A stretch of DNA of 50,914 nt from NCBI GenBank assembly GCA_938084745.1, contig CALKEZ010000033.1, positions 1-50,914 of the forward strand, given 5' to 3'. Shown one piece after another: positions 7,985 to 18,109 of this stretch. A program made the translations under genes and the position numbers. Source of the DNA: an uncultured Gammaproteobacteria bacterium (GTDB lineage: Bacteria > Pseudomonadota > Gammaproteobacteria > Eutrophobiales > Eutrophobiaceae). The notes beneath the pieces were generated by a model. That model did no database searches. It saw only the letters and a program-made list of their open reading frames with translations, and had not been told where the DNA came from. How positions within the stretch are numbered: the first letter of the stretch is position 1; the number at the start of each line of letters is the position of its first letter.

Positions 7985-10900
7985 ATGATTGGACAGATTA
8001 TAAAATGGTCAATTAATAATCGATTCCTGATAATTCTGGTCACGGTCACCGTCATGTTTAGTGGCGTGTATATTATCAAGCAGACGCCAGTAGATGCGAT
8101 ACCAGATCTTTCTGATGTACAAGTCATTATAAAAACACCGTTTCCGGGTCAGGCACCACAGGTCGTTGAAGATCAAATAACATACCCTTTGACAACAGCC
8201 ATGTTATCAGTGCCCTATGCCGTTACTGTTAGGGGTTATTCTTTTTTTGGAGATTCCTATGTCTATGTCATCTTTGAAGAGGGAACTGATCTTTATTGGG
8301 CACGATCTCGTGTACTGGAATATTTGAGTCAAGTTACTAGTCGTTTACCACCTGGTGCAAAACCTGAGCTTGGACCAGATGCTACAGGAGTAGGTTGGGT
8401 ATATGAATATGCATTGGTTGATCGAAAAGGAAATCATGACTTATCACAACTGCGTTCCTTACAAGACTGGTTCCTTAAATATGAATTACAAACTGTTCCC
8501 GGTGTTGCGGAGGTCGCGACCATTGGTGGGATGGTTAAACAATATCAGGTGGTAGTCGATCCTGATCAGTTACGTGCATACGATATCCCTATATCAACGA
8601 TTAGCAATGCTATAAAAAAAGCGAATCAGGAAGCAGGGGCGTCTGTTATTGAAATGGCGGAAGCTGAATATATGGTCAGGGTCACTGGTTATATTACTGG
8701 CCTTGAACAATTGCGTAACATTCCACTTGGCGTCAATGTAAGAGGTACGCCAATTTTACTTAATGATGTTGCACAAGTACGAGTTGGACCACAATTACGT
8801 CGTGGTATTGCTGAGCTAAACGGTGAAGGTGAAGTAGTCGGTGGTGTTATTGTTATGCGGTGGGGCGAAAATGCCAAAAAAGTAATTGATTCGGTTAAAG
8901 ATAAATTAAACGAACTGCAAAAAGGATTGCCAGATGGTGTTGAAATTGTTGAAACCTATGATCGTTCTGCTTTAATTGAACGAGCAATCAACACATTGAA
9001 AGAGGCATTGCAGGAAGAATTGATTCTAGTAACACTGGTTTGTTTCATTTTTTTACTGCATTTACGATCGGCTTTGGTTGTTATCATCAGTCTTCCACTC
9101 GGAATATTGATGGCATTTATCATCATGAATGTACAAGGGATCAATGCCAACATTATGTCTCTGGGAGGAATAGCTATTGCAATAGGTGTTATGGTCGATG
9201 CTGCTATTATTATGATTGATAATGTTCATAAACATATGGAACGTAAAGATGATAATACAGACCATTGGAAAGTAATTACCACAGCAACAACCGAAGTTGG
9301 TCCACCATTGTTTTTCTCCTTACTCATAACAGGACTGAGTGTATTACCTATTTTTACACTACAGGCGCAGGAAGGCCGTATGTTTTCACCTCTGGCTTTT
9401 ACCTGGATATATGCAATGATATCAGCAACTATTCTTGCGATTACCGTTATTCCTGTTTTATTGGGTTATTTTATAAAAGGCCGTGTTACTCCTTCAGAGA
9501 AAAACTTTATTACGCGTTTTTTAATCTCACTATATAAACCCACCGTAAGTATCGTTCTTCGCTTTCCAATTATGACTGTATTCATTGCATTATTAATTAT
9601 GATTGTCGGACTTTGGCCGTTTACAAAATTAGGTAGTGAATTTATGCCAGATTTGGACGAAGGTGATTTGATGTATATGCCGACAACCTTACCCGCTATT
9701 TCAATCGGGAAGGCACAACAAATATTACAGCAAACGGACAAATTAATTCGTACTATCCCTGAAGTTGATACGGTGTTTGGAAAGATTGGCCGTGCTGAAA
9801 CAGCAACTGATCCAGCACCCCTAACAATGATTGAAACACTCATTCGGTTTAAACCTCGCGATGAATGGCGCGAAGATATGACAATGGAGAAGCTTAAAGT
9901 TGAATTAAACAATGTGGTTAAATTACCCGGAATTACCAACGCATGGGTCATGCCAATTAAGACGCGTATCGATATGTTAGCCACAGGTATTAAAACACCA
10001 GTCGGTATTAAAATAGCAGGTAGCGATCTAAAAGTGATTGAAAATATTGGGCGTCAGATAGAAAAGGTACTGAAAGATGTTCCGGGTACCGCATCAGTTT
10101 ATGCAGAACGTGTTGCAGGTGGTCGATACCTTACTGTCGATATTAATAGAGTAAATGCTGCTCGGTTAGGACTGAATATTAATGATATCCAGGATATCGT
10201 ACGTACAGCAGTGGGCGGGATGAATGTGGCCGAAACGGTTGAAGGTCTGGAACGTTATCCGATTAATATTCGTTATCCGCATGAATTTCGTGACTCACTC
10301 GAACGGTTACGCTTGTTGCCCATTATTACACCATCAGGTGCAAGAATACCTTTGGGAGATGTTGCATCTATTAATGTGACTGATGGGCCGCCGATGATTA
10401 AAAGTGAAAATGCACGTATCAATGGCTGGATATATGTTGATACCAAAGATCGTGATTTGGGTAGTTATGTCAATGAAGCACGAGAACATGTTATTAATAC
10501 AGTGAGTTTACCTCCGGGTTACTCAATAAATTGGTCTGGTCAATATGAATACATGTTACGTGCAATGGAACGTTTGACCATAGTTGTTCCCATTACGTTA
10601 TTCATAATATTTTTATTACTCTATTTAAACTTCAAAAAATTAGGTGATGTAGTTTTAATTATGGGGTTTTTACCATTTGCTCTAGGTGGCGGCGCGTGGT
10701 TTATATATTTTTTAAATTACAATCTATCAGTAGCTGTAGGTGTTGGGTTTATTGCTCTGGCAGGAATTGCTGTTCAAGATAGTGTGCTGATGATTGAGTT
10801 TCTGAATAATGCCATTGAACGATATAAACCTTCGGAAAATAAACTAACAGATCTCATTACTGAAGCAGCGAGTCAACGTGTAAGACCCATAATTATGACA

Positions 10901-11077
10901 ACCTGTTCTACAATTGTTGGTTTACTACCGATAATGTTTATTGATGGTTCGGGTTCAGAAATTATGACCCGTGTTGCCGCACCGATGGTCGGTGGGATAT
11001 TGAGTGCAACCGCGCTAACATTAGTCGTTATTCCTGCCGTGTATTTTATTTGGAAAAAAAATAGTTGTGTTAATTGA
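7985..11077 (+). CDS. cusA: Inner-membrane RND pump, Cu(I)/Ag(I) exporter (CusA family)
   Basis: The product has 1030 residues from the ATG at 7985, one base after the cusB stop. An upstream in-frame start at 7973 would overlap cusB and adds only four residues. It shows the heavy-metal RND family pattern: MIGQIIKWSINNRFL, FPGQAPQVVEDQITYPL, a TM4 segment GVMVDAAIIMIDN with the proton-relay Asp, and a FIALAGIAVQDSVLMIEF TM segment. The PIKTRIDMLATGIKTPVGIKIAG region matches CusA rather than CzcA and carries a Met of the Cu path. The pump removes Cu(I)/Ag(I) from periplasm and cytoplasm using proton motive force. Metal specificity is inferred from the motifs and the neighbouring copA. Confidence 0.93.
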   Translation: MIGQIIKWSINNRFLIILVTVTVMFSGVYIIKQTPVDAIPDLSDVQVIIKTPFPGQAPQVVEDQITYPLTTAMLSVPYAVTVRGYSFFGDSYVYVIFEEGTDLYWARSRVLEYLSQVTSRLPPGAKPELGPDATGVGWVYEYALVDRKGNHDLSQLRSLQDWFLKYELQTVPGVAEVATIGGMVKQYQVVVDPDQLRAYDIPISTISNAIKKANQEAGASVIEMAEAEYMVRVTGYITGLEQLRNIPLGVNVRGTPILLNDVAQVRVGPQLRRGIAELNGEGEVVGGVIVMRWGENAKKVIDSVKDKLNELQKGLPDGVEIVETYDRSALIERAINTLKEALQEELILVTLVCFIFLLHLRSALVVIISLPLGILMAFIIMNVQGINANIMSLGGIAIAIGVMVDAAIIMIDNVHKHMERKDDNTDHWKVITTATTEVGPPLFFSLLITGLSVLPIFTLQAQEGRMFSPLAFTWIYAMISATILAITVIPVLLGYFIKGRVTPSEKNFITRFLISLYKPTVSIVLRFPIMTVFIALLIMIVGLWPFTKLGSEFMPDLDEGDLMYMPTTLPAISIGKAQQILQQTDKLIRTIPEVDTVFGKIGRAETATDPAPLTMIETLIRFKPRDEWREDMTMEKLKVELNNVVKLPGITNAWVMPIKTRIDMLATGIKTPVGIKIAGSDLKVIENIGRQIEKVLKDVPGTASVYAERVAGGRYLTVDINRVNAARLGLNINDIQDIVRTAVGGMNVAETVEGLERYPINIRYPHEFRDSLERLRLLPIITPSGARIPLGDVASINVTDGPPMIKSENARINGWIYVDTKDRDLGSYVNEAREHVINTVSLPPGYSINWSGQYEYMLRAMERLTIVVPITLFIIFLLLYLNFKKLGDVVLIMGFLPFALGGGAWFIYFLNYNLSVAVGVGFIALAGIAVQDSVLMIEFLNNAIERYKPSENKLTDLITEAASQRVRPIIMTTCSTIVGLLPIMFIDGSGSEIMTRVAAPMVGGILSATALTLVVIPAVYFIWKKNSCVN

Positions 11078-11089
11078 GCCCTGCATTTA

Positions 11090-11103
11090 TTGATGTATAT
11101 CAA
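11090..11103 (+). promoter_or_regulatory. Fnr/Anr-type box of the copA promoter
   Basis: TTGAT-GTAT-ATCAA is a perfect palindromic Fnr site. Its centre at 11096.5 predicts a class II start near 11138. A good -10 hexamer, TATAAG at 11124-11129, lies where expected, and the copA ATG follows at 11153. CopA would thus have its own low-oxygen promoter although it follows cusA closely. Confidence 0.75.
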
Positions 11104-11152
11104 GTCTGATTTAATGCAAAGGGTATAAGATTTTTAAAACGGTGAATATCTT

Positions 11153-13432
11153 ATGAATGAATGTTGTCATGAACATAAAACGAAATCTGTCGAAGCTTCG
11201 GACAAACCCGGTCTATATACCTGTCCTATGCATCCCGATGTACAACAGGATCACCCCGGCGATTGCCCGAAGTGCGGCATGGCGTTGGAGAATTTAAACC
11301 CAATAGTTGCTAAGTCGAAAACGCACTACACCTGTCCCATGCATCCAGAGATTCTTCAGGATGAGCCGGGTGATTGCCCGAAGTGCGGCATGGCACTGGA
11401 ACCAGTCGTAACCGAAGATGCAGAAGATAACCATGAATTGACAGATATGACCAGACGGTTCTGGACCAGTCTGATATTTGCGTTACCCGTTTTTATCAGT
11501 GCTATGGGCGCCGATTTTTGGCCTGATTTTTTTTCGAAAATGATAGCGCCTGCATCCCGTCAATGGTTTGAGTTCTTTCTAGCAACGCCAGTCGTGTTAT
11601 GGGGTGCCTGGCCTTTTTTTGTAAAAGCCTGGGCCTCGTTTGTATCCCGACATCTTAATATGTTTAGTTTGATCAGCCTGGGCGTTGGTGTGGCCTGGTC
11701 CTATAGTGTTGTCGCCATCTTATTCCCGGCATGGTTTCCTGACACTGTTCGCAATGAGATGGGGGTGATCCCGGTCTATTTCGAAGCTGCGGCAGTTATC
11801 ACCGTACTCGTTTTACTGGGACAGGTTCTGGAATTACGCGCGCGCAGTCAAACCAATGCAGCGATAAAAATGTTACTGGGTTTGGCACCGAAGACGGCAA
11901 GGTTGATCAATGAAGACGGTGCTGAAGAAGATATTCCACTCGAACAGGTAGAGGTTGGCAATCAGTTACGCGTCAAACCCGGCGAAAAAATTCCTGTCGA
12001 TGGAAAAATGATTAGCGGTAGCAGTTCAGTAGATGAATCGATGGTGACCGGCGAGCCGCTTCCCGTCACCAAACATGCCGGTGATAAATTAATTGGTGCG
12101 ACGGTGAACGGGACAGGCAGTCTTGTCATGCAAGCAGAGCATGTTGGCAGTGAAACATTGTTAGCGCAGATTGTTCATATGGTCGCTGAGGCACAACGTA
12201 GTCGTGCCCCGATACAAAAAATCGTCGACGTTGTGGCGAGTTATTTTGTCCCTGCTGTCGTACTCGTGGCCGTTATAACATTAATTGTATGGGGATTGAT
12301 GGGACCTGAACCTCGGTTGGCGCACGCGGTGATCAATGCCGTTGCAGTGCTGATTATCGCTTGTCCCTGTGCCTTGGGTCTTGCAACGCCGATGTCGATT
12401 ATGGTTGGCACAGGCCGTGGCGCCCTGCTTGGGGTGTTGATAAAAAATGCAGAAGCACTGGAGGTCATGGAAAAAATCGATACTCTGGTGGTCGATAAAA
12501 CAGGCACGTTGACAGAAGGAAAGCCGACGTTAATGAGTGTCATTGCTATGAATGGCTTTACTGAAGAAACGGTATTACGTTTGGGAGCAAGCCTTGAGGC
12601 AAACAGTGAACATCCGCTGGCGGCAGCGATAGTAAGAGGAGCGAAAGATAAAAACATAAGTCTCATTACAACAACGGAGTTTGACTCAATAACGGGTAAA
12701 GGCATTTCAGGGATTGTTGACGGTAAGCCTGTTGCTATCGGTAATCTGACCTTGTTGAAAGATATGAACATCAATGCAAAAGAGTTGTTCGAACAGGCTG
12801 AATTATTACGACGCGATGCACAGACAGTTATGTTTGTTGTTATTGACAACAAAGCGGCTGGCATACTGACCGTTGCCGATCCTGTTAAAGGGTCAACGCT
12901 TGAGGCTATAACAGCATTACACAAAGACAATGTTCAGATTGTTATGTTAACCGGAGATAGTAAAACAACGGCAGAGGCAGTTGCTTCAAAGTTAAATATC
13001 GATCAGGTGATTGCTGATGTGCTTCCCCAGCAGAAAGTAGACGCGATAAAACGCTTACAGGCCGAAGGTCGTAAGGTCGCCATGGCTGGTGATGGTATTA
13101 ATGATGCGCCAGCATTAGCCCAGGCCCACGTTGGTATTGCCATGGGAACTGGCACAGATGTGGCGATGGAAAGTGCCGGGGTCACCTTGGTTAAAGGAGA
13201 TCTTCGTGGTATAGCAAGGGCACGTTTACTGAGTCGAGCGACCATGCGCAATATTCGCCAAAATCTGTTTTTTGCCTTTTTCTACAATGCGCTTGGTATT
13301 CCTGTGGCAGCAGGAGTGCTTTACCCCGTTTTTGGATTATTACTATCGCCAATGATAGCGGCAACAGCGATGAGCCTTAGTTCTGTTTCCGTGATCACCA
13401 ATGCACTACGCTTGCGAAACGTGAAGCTCTGA
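11153..13432 (+). CDS. copA: Cu(I)-translocating P1B-type ATPase with two N-terminal heavy-metal-binding domains
   Basis: The product has 759 residues. Instead of HMA domains the N-terminus has MNECCHEHK and two copies of a [25 protein letters not shown] module (about residues 22-47 and 59-84). The ATPase core is complete: TGEP in the actuator domain, the CPC metal site (404-406, [13 protein letters not shown]), the phosphorylated Asp448 in DKTGT, SEHPLA and GDGIND. It exports Cu(I) from the cytoplasm. The gene follows the CusCBA pump on the same strand but has its own Fnr-type promoter, so it may also supply copper balance for NirK and the cbb3 oxidase made under low oxygen. Silver or other soft metals cannot be excluded. 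Confidence 0.93.
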   Translation: MNECCHEHKTKSVEASDKPGLYTCPMHPDVQQDHPGDCPKCGMALENLNPIVAKSKTHYTCPMHPEILQDEPGDCPKCGMALEPVVTEDAEDNHELTDMTRRFWTSLIFALPVFISAMGADFWPDFFSKMIAPASRQWFEFFLATPVVLWGAWPFFVKAWASFVSRHLNMFSLISLGVGVAWSYSVVAILFPAWFPDTVRNEMGVIPVYFEAAAVITVLVLLGQVLELRARSQTNAAIKMLLGLAPKTARLINEDGAEEDIPLEQVEVGNQLRVKPGEKIPVDGKMISGSSSVDESMVTGEPLPVTKHAGDKLIGATVNGTGSLVMQAEHVGSETLLAQIVHMVAEAQRSRAPIQKIVDVVASYFVPAVVLVAVITLIVWGLMGPEPRLAHAVINAVAVLIIACPCALGLATPMSIMVGTGRGALLGVLIKNAEALEVMEKIDTLVVDKTGTLTEGKPTLMSVIAMNGFTEETVLRLGASLEANSEHPLAAAIVRGAKDKNISLITTTEFDSITGKGISGIVDGKPVAIGNLTLLKDMNINAKELFEQAELLRRDAQTVMFVVIDNKAAGILTVADPVKGSTLEAITALHKDNVQIVMLTGDSKTTAEAVASKLNIDQVIADVLPQQKVDAIKRLQAEGRKVAMAGDGINDAPALAQAHVGIAMGTGTDVAMESAGVTLVKGDLRGIARARLLSRATMRNIRQNLFFAFFYNALGIPVAAGVLYPVFGLLLSPMIAATAMSLSSVSVITNALRLRNVKL

Positions 13433-13442
13433 TTTCATTTTC

Positions 13443-15077
13443 TTAATTGATTGCTGGTGTTGTTTTGAAATAAGTTCTGGCGGCTTTGCGGACACTGGCA
13501 ATGTTTTCTGGTCTGGTACTGACGGTATTAATATTACATTTAATCAGCTCTGGAACTAATTCGGGGATGTCGACCAACATGCCACAAAGTTCAATCGGTT
13601 TGCCGGCTTTGTGTGCAGCGTTCGATAACATCATAATCAATTTCCAGATTGCAGGGTCTTTCGCCATTTTTAAATAATTAAAATCCTCACTGGTTCTATC
13701 ATGTGCAAACAAGTATTGAATAAGATCATTACTGCCTATCCGTCCAAAATCGATAACCTCATATAATTCACTCGCATTAATACAGGCAGAGGGAACTTCG
13801 AACATAATGCCATGCGAGATATTTGTACCGTCTATGTCCAGCGTAGCAGTGATGAATATTTCCTTGAGCTGTAAAAATTGCTCTACGCTGGAAATCATTG
13901 GGTATATCACATGTATTGCAGCAGACCTCGACGCTTTTGCTAAAGCTCTGGCCTGGGTAGCAAGCATTTCCGGGCGCGCTAATAGGAGTCTTGCTCCGCG
14001 GCAACCCAGCGCAGGATTCGCTTCATCCTCAAGATTTAGCCATGGTGCCGATTTATCACTACCTAAATCCAGCAAGCGAATGTAGATTTTTTTGTTCGGT
14101 ATGTGTTCAGTCAGGTATTGATAAGTGGCCAACTGCTCTTCTTCATCAAGCATATGATAGTTAACCAGCATCTCAAATTCAGTTCGGTAAAGACCTATAC
14201 CGTCGGCTTTGGCATTGATGGCTTTAGCGACATCTTTATAGAGATCTATATCAGCCAAAACACTAAAGCCAGGGATAGATTTGCTAACGCTATTAATGCT
14301 GACAGGCTGATTAATTTTTGCAGAATACTTTTTTAATGTGGCCGCATCAGGGTTAATTATGATATCCGCAGTTGCGCCATCGATGAGAAGGCTATCGTTA
14401 TGTGAAAAGCAACTTAGCGGATTTTTGATGCCACTGATCACAGGTATGCCTAATGAACGGGCAATAACTGCCGCATGGGAATTAGGGTTGCATTTATTGG
14501 TGACGATCCCTTTTGTATGATTACGGATCCTGATGGCAACACTGGCTGATAGTTCTTCAGTAATCAGTATATGTTCATTTTCAAGACCACATTCACCGAT
14601 ACTACAGGTCTGGTATTCCTTACAAGATAAAGCGGGTTCAGTATTATGCAAAAAATTTAATAACAAGTTTTTCAGTTCAAAGAAATCATTGGCGCGCTCA
14701 CTAAAGTAATCATCATCAAGTTTGCTGAAATAGTCAGAATAAGCATTAAAACATTGTTCGATTGCTATGTTAGCTGATATTTTTTCACGACTGATTGTCT
14801 GAATAACATCTGTCTTTAATTCGTCACAAATCATTTTATGTGCTTTGAATAAAGCGGCCGTATTATCATCAAAGTTATCTTCGGCATATTTCGTCAGGGT
14901 GCTTAACTGATTAGTGAGTTGCATAAAGGCATCATCAATCAGGGCATTATCTTCCTGGAAGTTATTTATCATTGTATGCAGAGGTTGTTTTTTATCCAGA
15001 TAAAAACAAACACGACCAAGACCTATGCCCGGTGAAATCGAAAGGCCTTTCAAGCTGTTATCTATAATCGCACTCAT
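13443..15077 (-). CDS. ptsI: PTS enzyme I (phosphoenolpyruvate-protein phosphotransferase)
   Basis: The product has 544 residues and the order of enzyme I: an N-terminal HPr-binding helical part (LKGLSISPGIGLGRVCFYLD), the phosphohistidine segment NSHAAVIARSLGIPVISG, and a C-terminal PEP-binding barrel with GIGLYRTEFEML, RLLDLGSDKSAPW, GCRGARLLL, a GSNDLIQYLFAHDR motif and the catalytic Cys in ELCGMLVD. The usual TSH before the active His is replaced by CNPNSH. It lacks the GAF domain of PtsP. No HPr or EII gene is nearby, so it may serve a regulatory PTS or be a stand-alone copy. It converges with copA, whose stop is ten bases away, and diverges from nirK. Confidence 0.88.
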   Translation of the reverse strand: MSAIIDNSLKGLSISPGIGLGRVCFYLDKKQPLHTMINNFQEDNALIDDAFMQLTNQLSTLTKYAEDNFDDNTAALFKAHKMICDELKTDVIQTISREKISANIAIEQCFNAYSDYFSKLDDDYFSERANDFFELKNLLLNFLHNTEPALSCKEYQTCSIGECGLENEHILITEELSASVAIRIRNHTKGIVTNKCNPNSHAAVIARSLGIPVISGIKNPLSCFSHNDSLLIDGATADIIINPDAATLKKYSAKINQPVSINSVSKSIPGFSVLADIDLYKDVAKAINAKADGIGLYRTEFEMLVNYHMLDEEEQLATYQYLTEHIPNKKIYIRLLDLGSDKSAPWLNLEDEANPALGCRGARLLLARPEMLATQARALAKASRSAAIHVIYPMISSVEQFLQLKEIFITATLDIDGTNISHGIMFEVPSACINASELYEVIDFGRIGSNDLIQYLFAHDRTSEDFNYLKMAKDPAIWKLIMMLSNAAHKAGKPIELCGMLVDIPELVPELIKCNINTVSTRPENIASVRKAARTYFKTTPAIN

Positions 15078-15218
15078 CTTGATGCTTGTTTCTCTCTAGC
15101 ATTTGACTGACACTGACCTACGCTGTTTTAACTTCAAATTATAGACCATAAAGTGGTGGAAATCTTTGGTCTTAGTCAAGCACTTATAAACCTGACTTTT
15201 CAGATTTGTCGATTAATG

Positions 15219-15232
15219 TTGACCTGGATCAA
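15219..15232 (+). promoter_or_regulatory. Fnr/Anr-type box of the nirK operon
   Basis: TTGAC-CTGG-ATCAA matches the Fnr site with one change. The centre at 15225.5 predicts a start near 15267, and the -10-like TACTAT at 15256-15261 lies at the right distance. The nirK start codon follows at 15304. This is strong positional support for a class II Fnr/Dnr promoter. Confidence 0.72.
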
Positions 15233-15303
15233 GGTAAACATAATTTTAACTGCTTTACTATAAAGCACGTACTTACATACATGTCAGTAAAGCGAGGTTT
15301 GTG

Positions 15304-16725
15304 ATGAAAAGCCTACACCAGTCCTTTAATATTGTCGTTTTAATACTTTCTTTTTCGTTATCACTTGAGTCTGGCTTGTGTCGTGCGGAAGCCGTACTCC
15401 CTGTAGAAACAGCCGTTTTAACTACGGCACCACAAGTGCCTCCTCCCATTACTCGTGATTATCCTGTCAGGATGATTGTTAATCTTGAAACGATAGAAAA
15501 AGCAGGCCGTCTTTCAGATGGCGTCGAATACACCTTCTGGACCTTTGGCGGCAATGTGCCGGGTAGTTTCATTCGTATCCGGGAAGGTGATTTGGTTGAG
15601 TTTCATCTTAACAATCACCCCAGTAGCAAGATGCCACATAATATTGATTTGCATGCGGTGACAGGACCGGGTGGTGGCGCAGCTTCATCTTTTACCGCAC
15701 CTGGTCATTCCTCTCAGTTTTCTTTCAAAGCATTGAATCCGGGTTTGTATGTTTATCATTGTGCTACTGCACCCGTGGGCATGCATATTGCCAACGGTAT
15801 GTATGGTTTAATTCTGGTCGAACCGAAAAATGGACTGGAAAAAGTCGATAAAGAATTTTATGTCATGCAAAGTGAGTTCTACACCAGGGGAAGTTATGGC
15901 GCAGAAGGTCTGCAACCTTTTGATATGGCAAAAGCGCTAACTGAAATCCCGGATTATGTTGTGTTTAATGGGGCGGTCGGTGCATTGGCGGGGGACAATG
16001 CTATTACCGCTGAAGTTGGTGACACCATACGTTTGTTTGTGGGTAATGGTGGCCCAAACCTGGTTTCTTCATTTCATATTATTGGCGAGATTTTTGATAG
16101 AGTTTTTATCGAAGGTGGCGACCAAATTAATCATAACGTTCAGACCACATTGATCCCGGCGGGAGGTTCTGCGATGGTTGAATTCAAACTCGAAGTGCCG
16201 GGTACATTTATCGTTGTTGATCATTCTATTTTCCGCGCTTTTAATAAAGGTGCATTGGGCATGTTGAAAGTTAGTGGTGATGAAAACCTGGTTATCTATT
16301 CGGGCAAGCAAGAAGATATTGTTTATCTGCCGGAAGGTGGGGCTATACAGACTATTACTGATAGCGGAACAAAAGCAATGAAAGCAAAAGACAAGGCGGA
16401 ACGCATACTCTTCGGCCAGAGAGTTTTCGAGCAGAATTGCCAGGCCTGTCATCAGGAAAAAGGACAAGGTATAGCAGGCGCCTTCCCACCACTCGCAGGC
16501 TCGGATTACTTGCTTACCAAACCCGAACGTGCGATCGATATATTGCTAAAAGGTTTGTCCGGTAAGATTATGGTCAACGGTGTTGAATATAATGGCGTGA
16601 TGCCGGCAGTGAGTTTGAATGATGAAAACATCGCCAACGTACTGACCTATGTCTTAAACAGCTGGAATAATAATGGTGGTGAAATTACGCCCAAACAGGT
16701 AGCCGCAGTACGCGAAAAACATTAG
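15304..16725 (+). CDS. nirK: Copper nitrite reductase fused to a C-terminal cytochrome c domain
   Basis: The product has about 473 residues: a signal peptide, two cupredoxin domains and a C-terminal c-type haem domain. Copper ligands are visible in PHNIDLHAV (type 1 His, catalytic Asp, type 2 His), VYHCATAP (type 2 His and type 1 Cys, near residue 153), GMHIANGM (type 1 His and Met) and VVDHSIFRA (type 2 His). The haem motif CQACH is near residue 379, with a likely Met ligand in NGVMPAV. The enzyme reduces nitrite to NO in the periplasm, and the fused haem accepts electrons directly, as in Ralstonia-type three-domain enzymes. It leads a tight operon with nirV, an SCO gene and nnrS. Confidence 0.95.
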   Translation: MKSLHQSFNIVVLILSFSLSLESGLCRAEAVLPVETAVLTTAPQVPPPITRDYPVRMIVNLETIEKAGRLSDGVEYTFWTFGGNVPGSFIRIREGDLVEFHLNNHPSSKMPHNIDLHAVTGPGGGAASSFTAPGHSSQFSFKALNPGLYVYHCATAPVGMHIANGMYGLILVEPKNGLEKVDKEFYVMQSEFYTRGSYGAEGLQPFDMAKALTEIPDYVVFNGAVGALAGDNAITAEVGDTIRLFVGNGGPNLVSSFHIIGEIFDRVFIEGGDQINHNVQTTLIPAGGSAMVEFKLEVPGTFIVVDHSIFRAFNKGALGMLKVSGDENLVIYSGKQEDIVYLPEGGAIQTITDSGTKAMKAKDKAERILFGQRVFEQNCQACHQEKGQGIAGAFPPLAGSDYLLTKPERAIDILLKGLSGKIMVNGVEYNGVMPAVSLNDENIANVLTYVLNSWNNNGGEITPKQVAAVREKH

Positions 16726-16729
16726 CGCT

Positions 16730-17518
16730 ATGCATATCAATACCGGGTTGAGTGTTGCTGTACTCTGTCTCGTCTTATCTGCACCGATGGTTTTTGCTCG
16801 TGCTGATGATGATATGGTACTGATCAAAACAGGCCACTACACGCCCTTGTTTAAAAGCAAGGAAGGTAATAATACGATTACAGTTGAGCCTTTTTATATT
16901 GATCGATACCTTGTCACCAACCAGCAGTTTTATCAGTTTACCAAACGATACCCGAAGTGGGATAAAGACAACATAAAACCAATATTCAGTGATGTTAACT
17001 ATTTAAAACATTTCTCAACAGACATCATGGATGAGATCGCATTACAACCCGTTACTAATGTTTCATGGTTCGCAGCACGCGCCTACTGCCACTCTTTAGA
17101 GAAACGATTACCGACTATGAATGAATGGGAATATGTTGCCAAGGCCAGCAACGACCTGGCCGATGGCAGTCAAGATCCTGAATACCGACAGGAGATACTG
17201 GATTGGTACGCAAGACCAGCAATAGAGAAATTACCTGATGTCTATACGACTCAGGCAAACTATTGGAACGTTTACGGTATGCACGGTGTTGTCTGGGAAC
17301 TGGTTGATGATTTCAATACCTCTTTGGTGACCGGTGAATCCCGGGGCGATACTCAGCTTGATAAGCAACTCTTTTGCGGTGCTGGCGCAGCTTCGTCTAT
17401 AGATCCAGGCGATTACGTCGCTTTTATGCGCTATGCCATGCGGAGCAGCTACAGTGCACATTATACAATTGAATCATTGGGTTTTCGGTGTGCAAAAGAT
17501 AGCGTCGAGAAACAATGA
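16730..17518 (+). CDS. nirV: NirV: formylglycine-generating-enzyme-like protein linked to NirK
   Basis: The product has 262 residues with a signal peptide (AVLCLVLSAPMVFARA) and a complete FGE-sulfatase (SUMF1-like) fold. It shows MVLIKTGHYTPLF, FYIDRYLVTNQQFYQF, VTNVSWFAARAYCHSLEKRLP, NEWEYVA, MHGVVWELVDDF and a final LGFRCAKD. Proteins of this type beside nirK are called NirV. Their exact role is not settled. The gene starts four bases after nirK and its stop overlaps the next start (ATGA), so it is certainly co-transcribed. Export to the periplasm fits work on NirK or a partner. Confidence 0.85.
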   Translation: MHINTGLSVAVLCLVLSAPMVFARADDDMVLIKTGHYTPLFKSKEGNNTITVEPFYIDRYLVTNQQFYQFTKRYPKWDKDNIKPIFSDVNYLKHFSTDIMDEIALQPVTNVSWFAARAYCHSLEKRLPTMNEWEYVAKASNDLADGSQDPEYRQEILDWYARPAIEKLPDVYTTQANYWNVYGMHGVVWELVDDFNTSLVTGESRGDTQLDKQLFCGAGAASSIDPGDYVAFMRYAMRSSYSAHYTIESLGFRCAKDSVEKQ

Positions 17519-18108
17519 GAGTTAATTTCCGAATAACATTATGGCTGCTACTAGTCTCGTTTTTTACCCAAGCTCAATTAGCCATGGCTATAGAAGAGCT
17601 CCCAGATGAATCTATTTATCACATCGGTTCTGATTGGAAAAATCAAAATGGTGAGATGCTCAACATTGCGTCATTGCAAGACAAGGTACAGGTTATGGCC
17701 TTTGTCTATACCTACTGTGAACACAGTTGCCCCGTCATTCTTGGCAAGTTGAAATATATTGAGAGAGGAATTCTTCCGGCAGTAAGGAGTAATGTTAATT
17801 TTACGCTTATATCACTCGACCCCAAACGGGATACACCGGAAGTCTTACAACGTTATATGAAAAAAAATGATCTCAATGAAAAATACTGGCATATGCTTAA
17901 TGGCGATGCCGATGATGTGCTTGAATTAGCAGCTCTAATTGGTGTGCGTTATAAGCCGATGAACAATGCAAGCCAGGATATTGCCCACTCGAATATGATC
18001 ACGGTGCTGGATAAACAAGGACGTATTTATTATCAGATGAAAGGTCTTGATGCCAGTCTGGAAAAAATGGTCAATGAAATCAATCATGTTGCAGATAGGC
18101 ATGAATAG
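17515..18108 (+). CDS. SCO1/SenC-family copper chaperone or thiol-disulfide protein
   Basis: The product has 197 residues. A signal peptide (LWLLLVSFFTQAQLAMA) precedes a thioredoxin-like fold with the SCO CxxxC motif (YCEHSCPV at about residues 72-79), LISLDPKRDTPEVL and a distal His in DIAHSNMITVLD, the third copper ligand. SCO proteins deliver copper to CuA sites or reduce cysteines. Placed between nirV and nnrS, this one is likely to serve copper insertion into NirK, which is inference. Its start overlaps nirV (ATGA) and its stop lies one base from the chosen nnrS start. Confidence 0.9.
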   Translation: MRVNFRITLWLLLVSFFTQAQLAMAIEELPDESIYHIGSDWKNQNGEMLNIASLQDKVQVMAFVYTYCEHSCPVILGKLKYIERGILPAVRSNVNFTLISLDPKRDTPEVLQRYMKKNDLNEKYWHMLNGDADDVLELAALIGVRYKPMNNASQDIAHSNMITVLDKQGRIYYQMKGLDASLEKMVNEINHVADRHE

Positions 18109-18109
18109 C

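Noticed and set aside
9466..9984. A 172-codon minus-strand frame inside cusA
   Set aside because: It is antisense to conserved RND pump sequence and shows no family features.
12241..12930. A 229-codon minus-strand frame inside copA
   Set aside because: It lies opposite highly conserved ATPase motifs and its translation is low-complexity Ser/Thr/Ala, typical of an antisense shadow.
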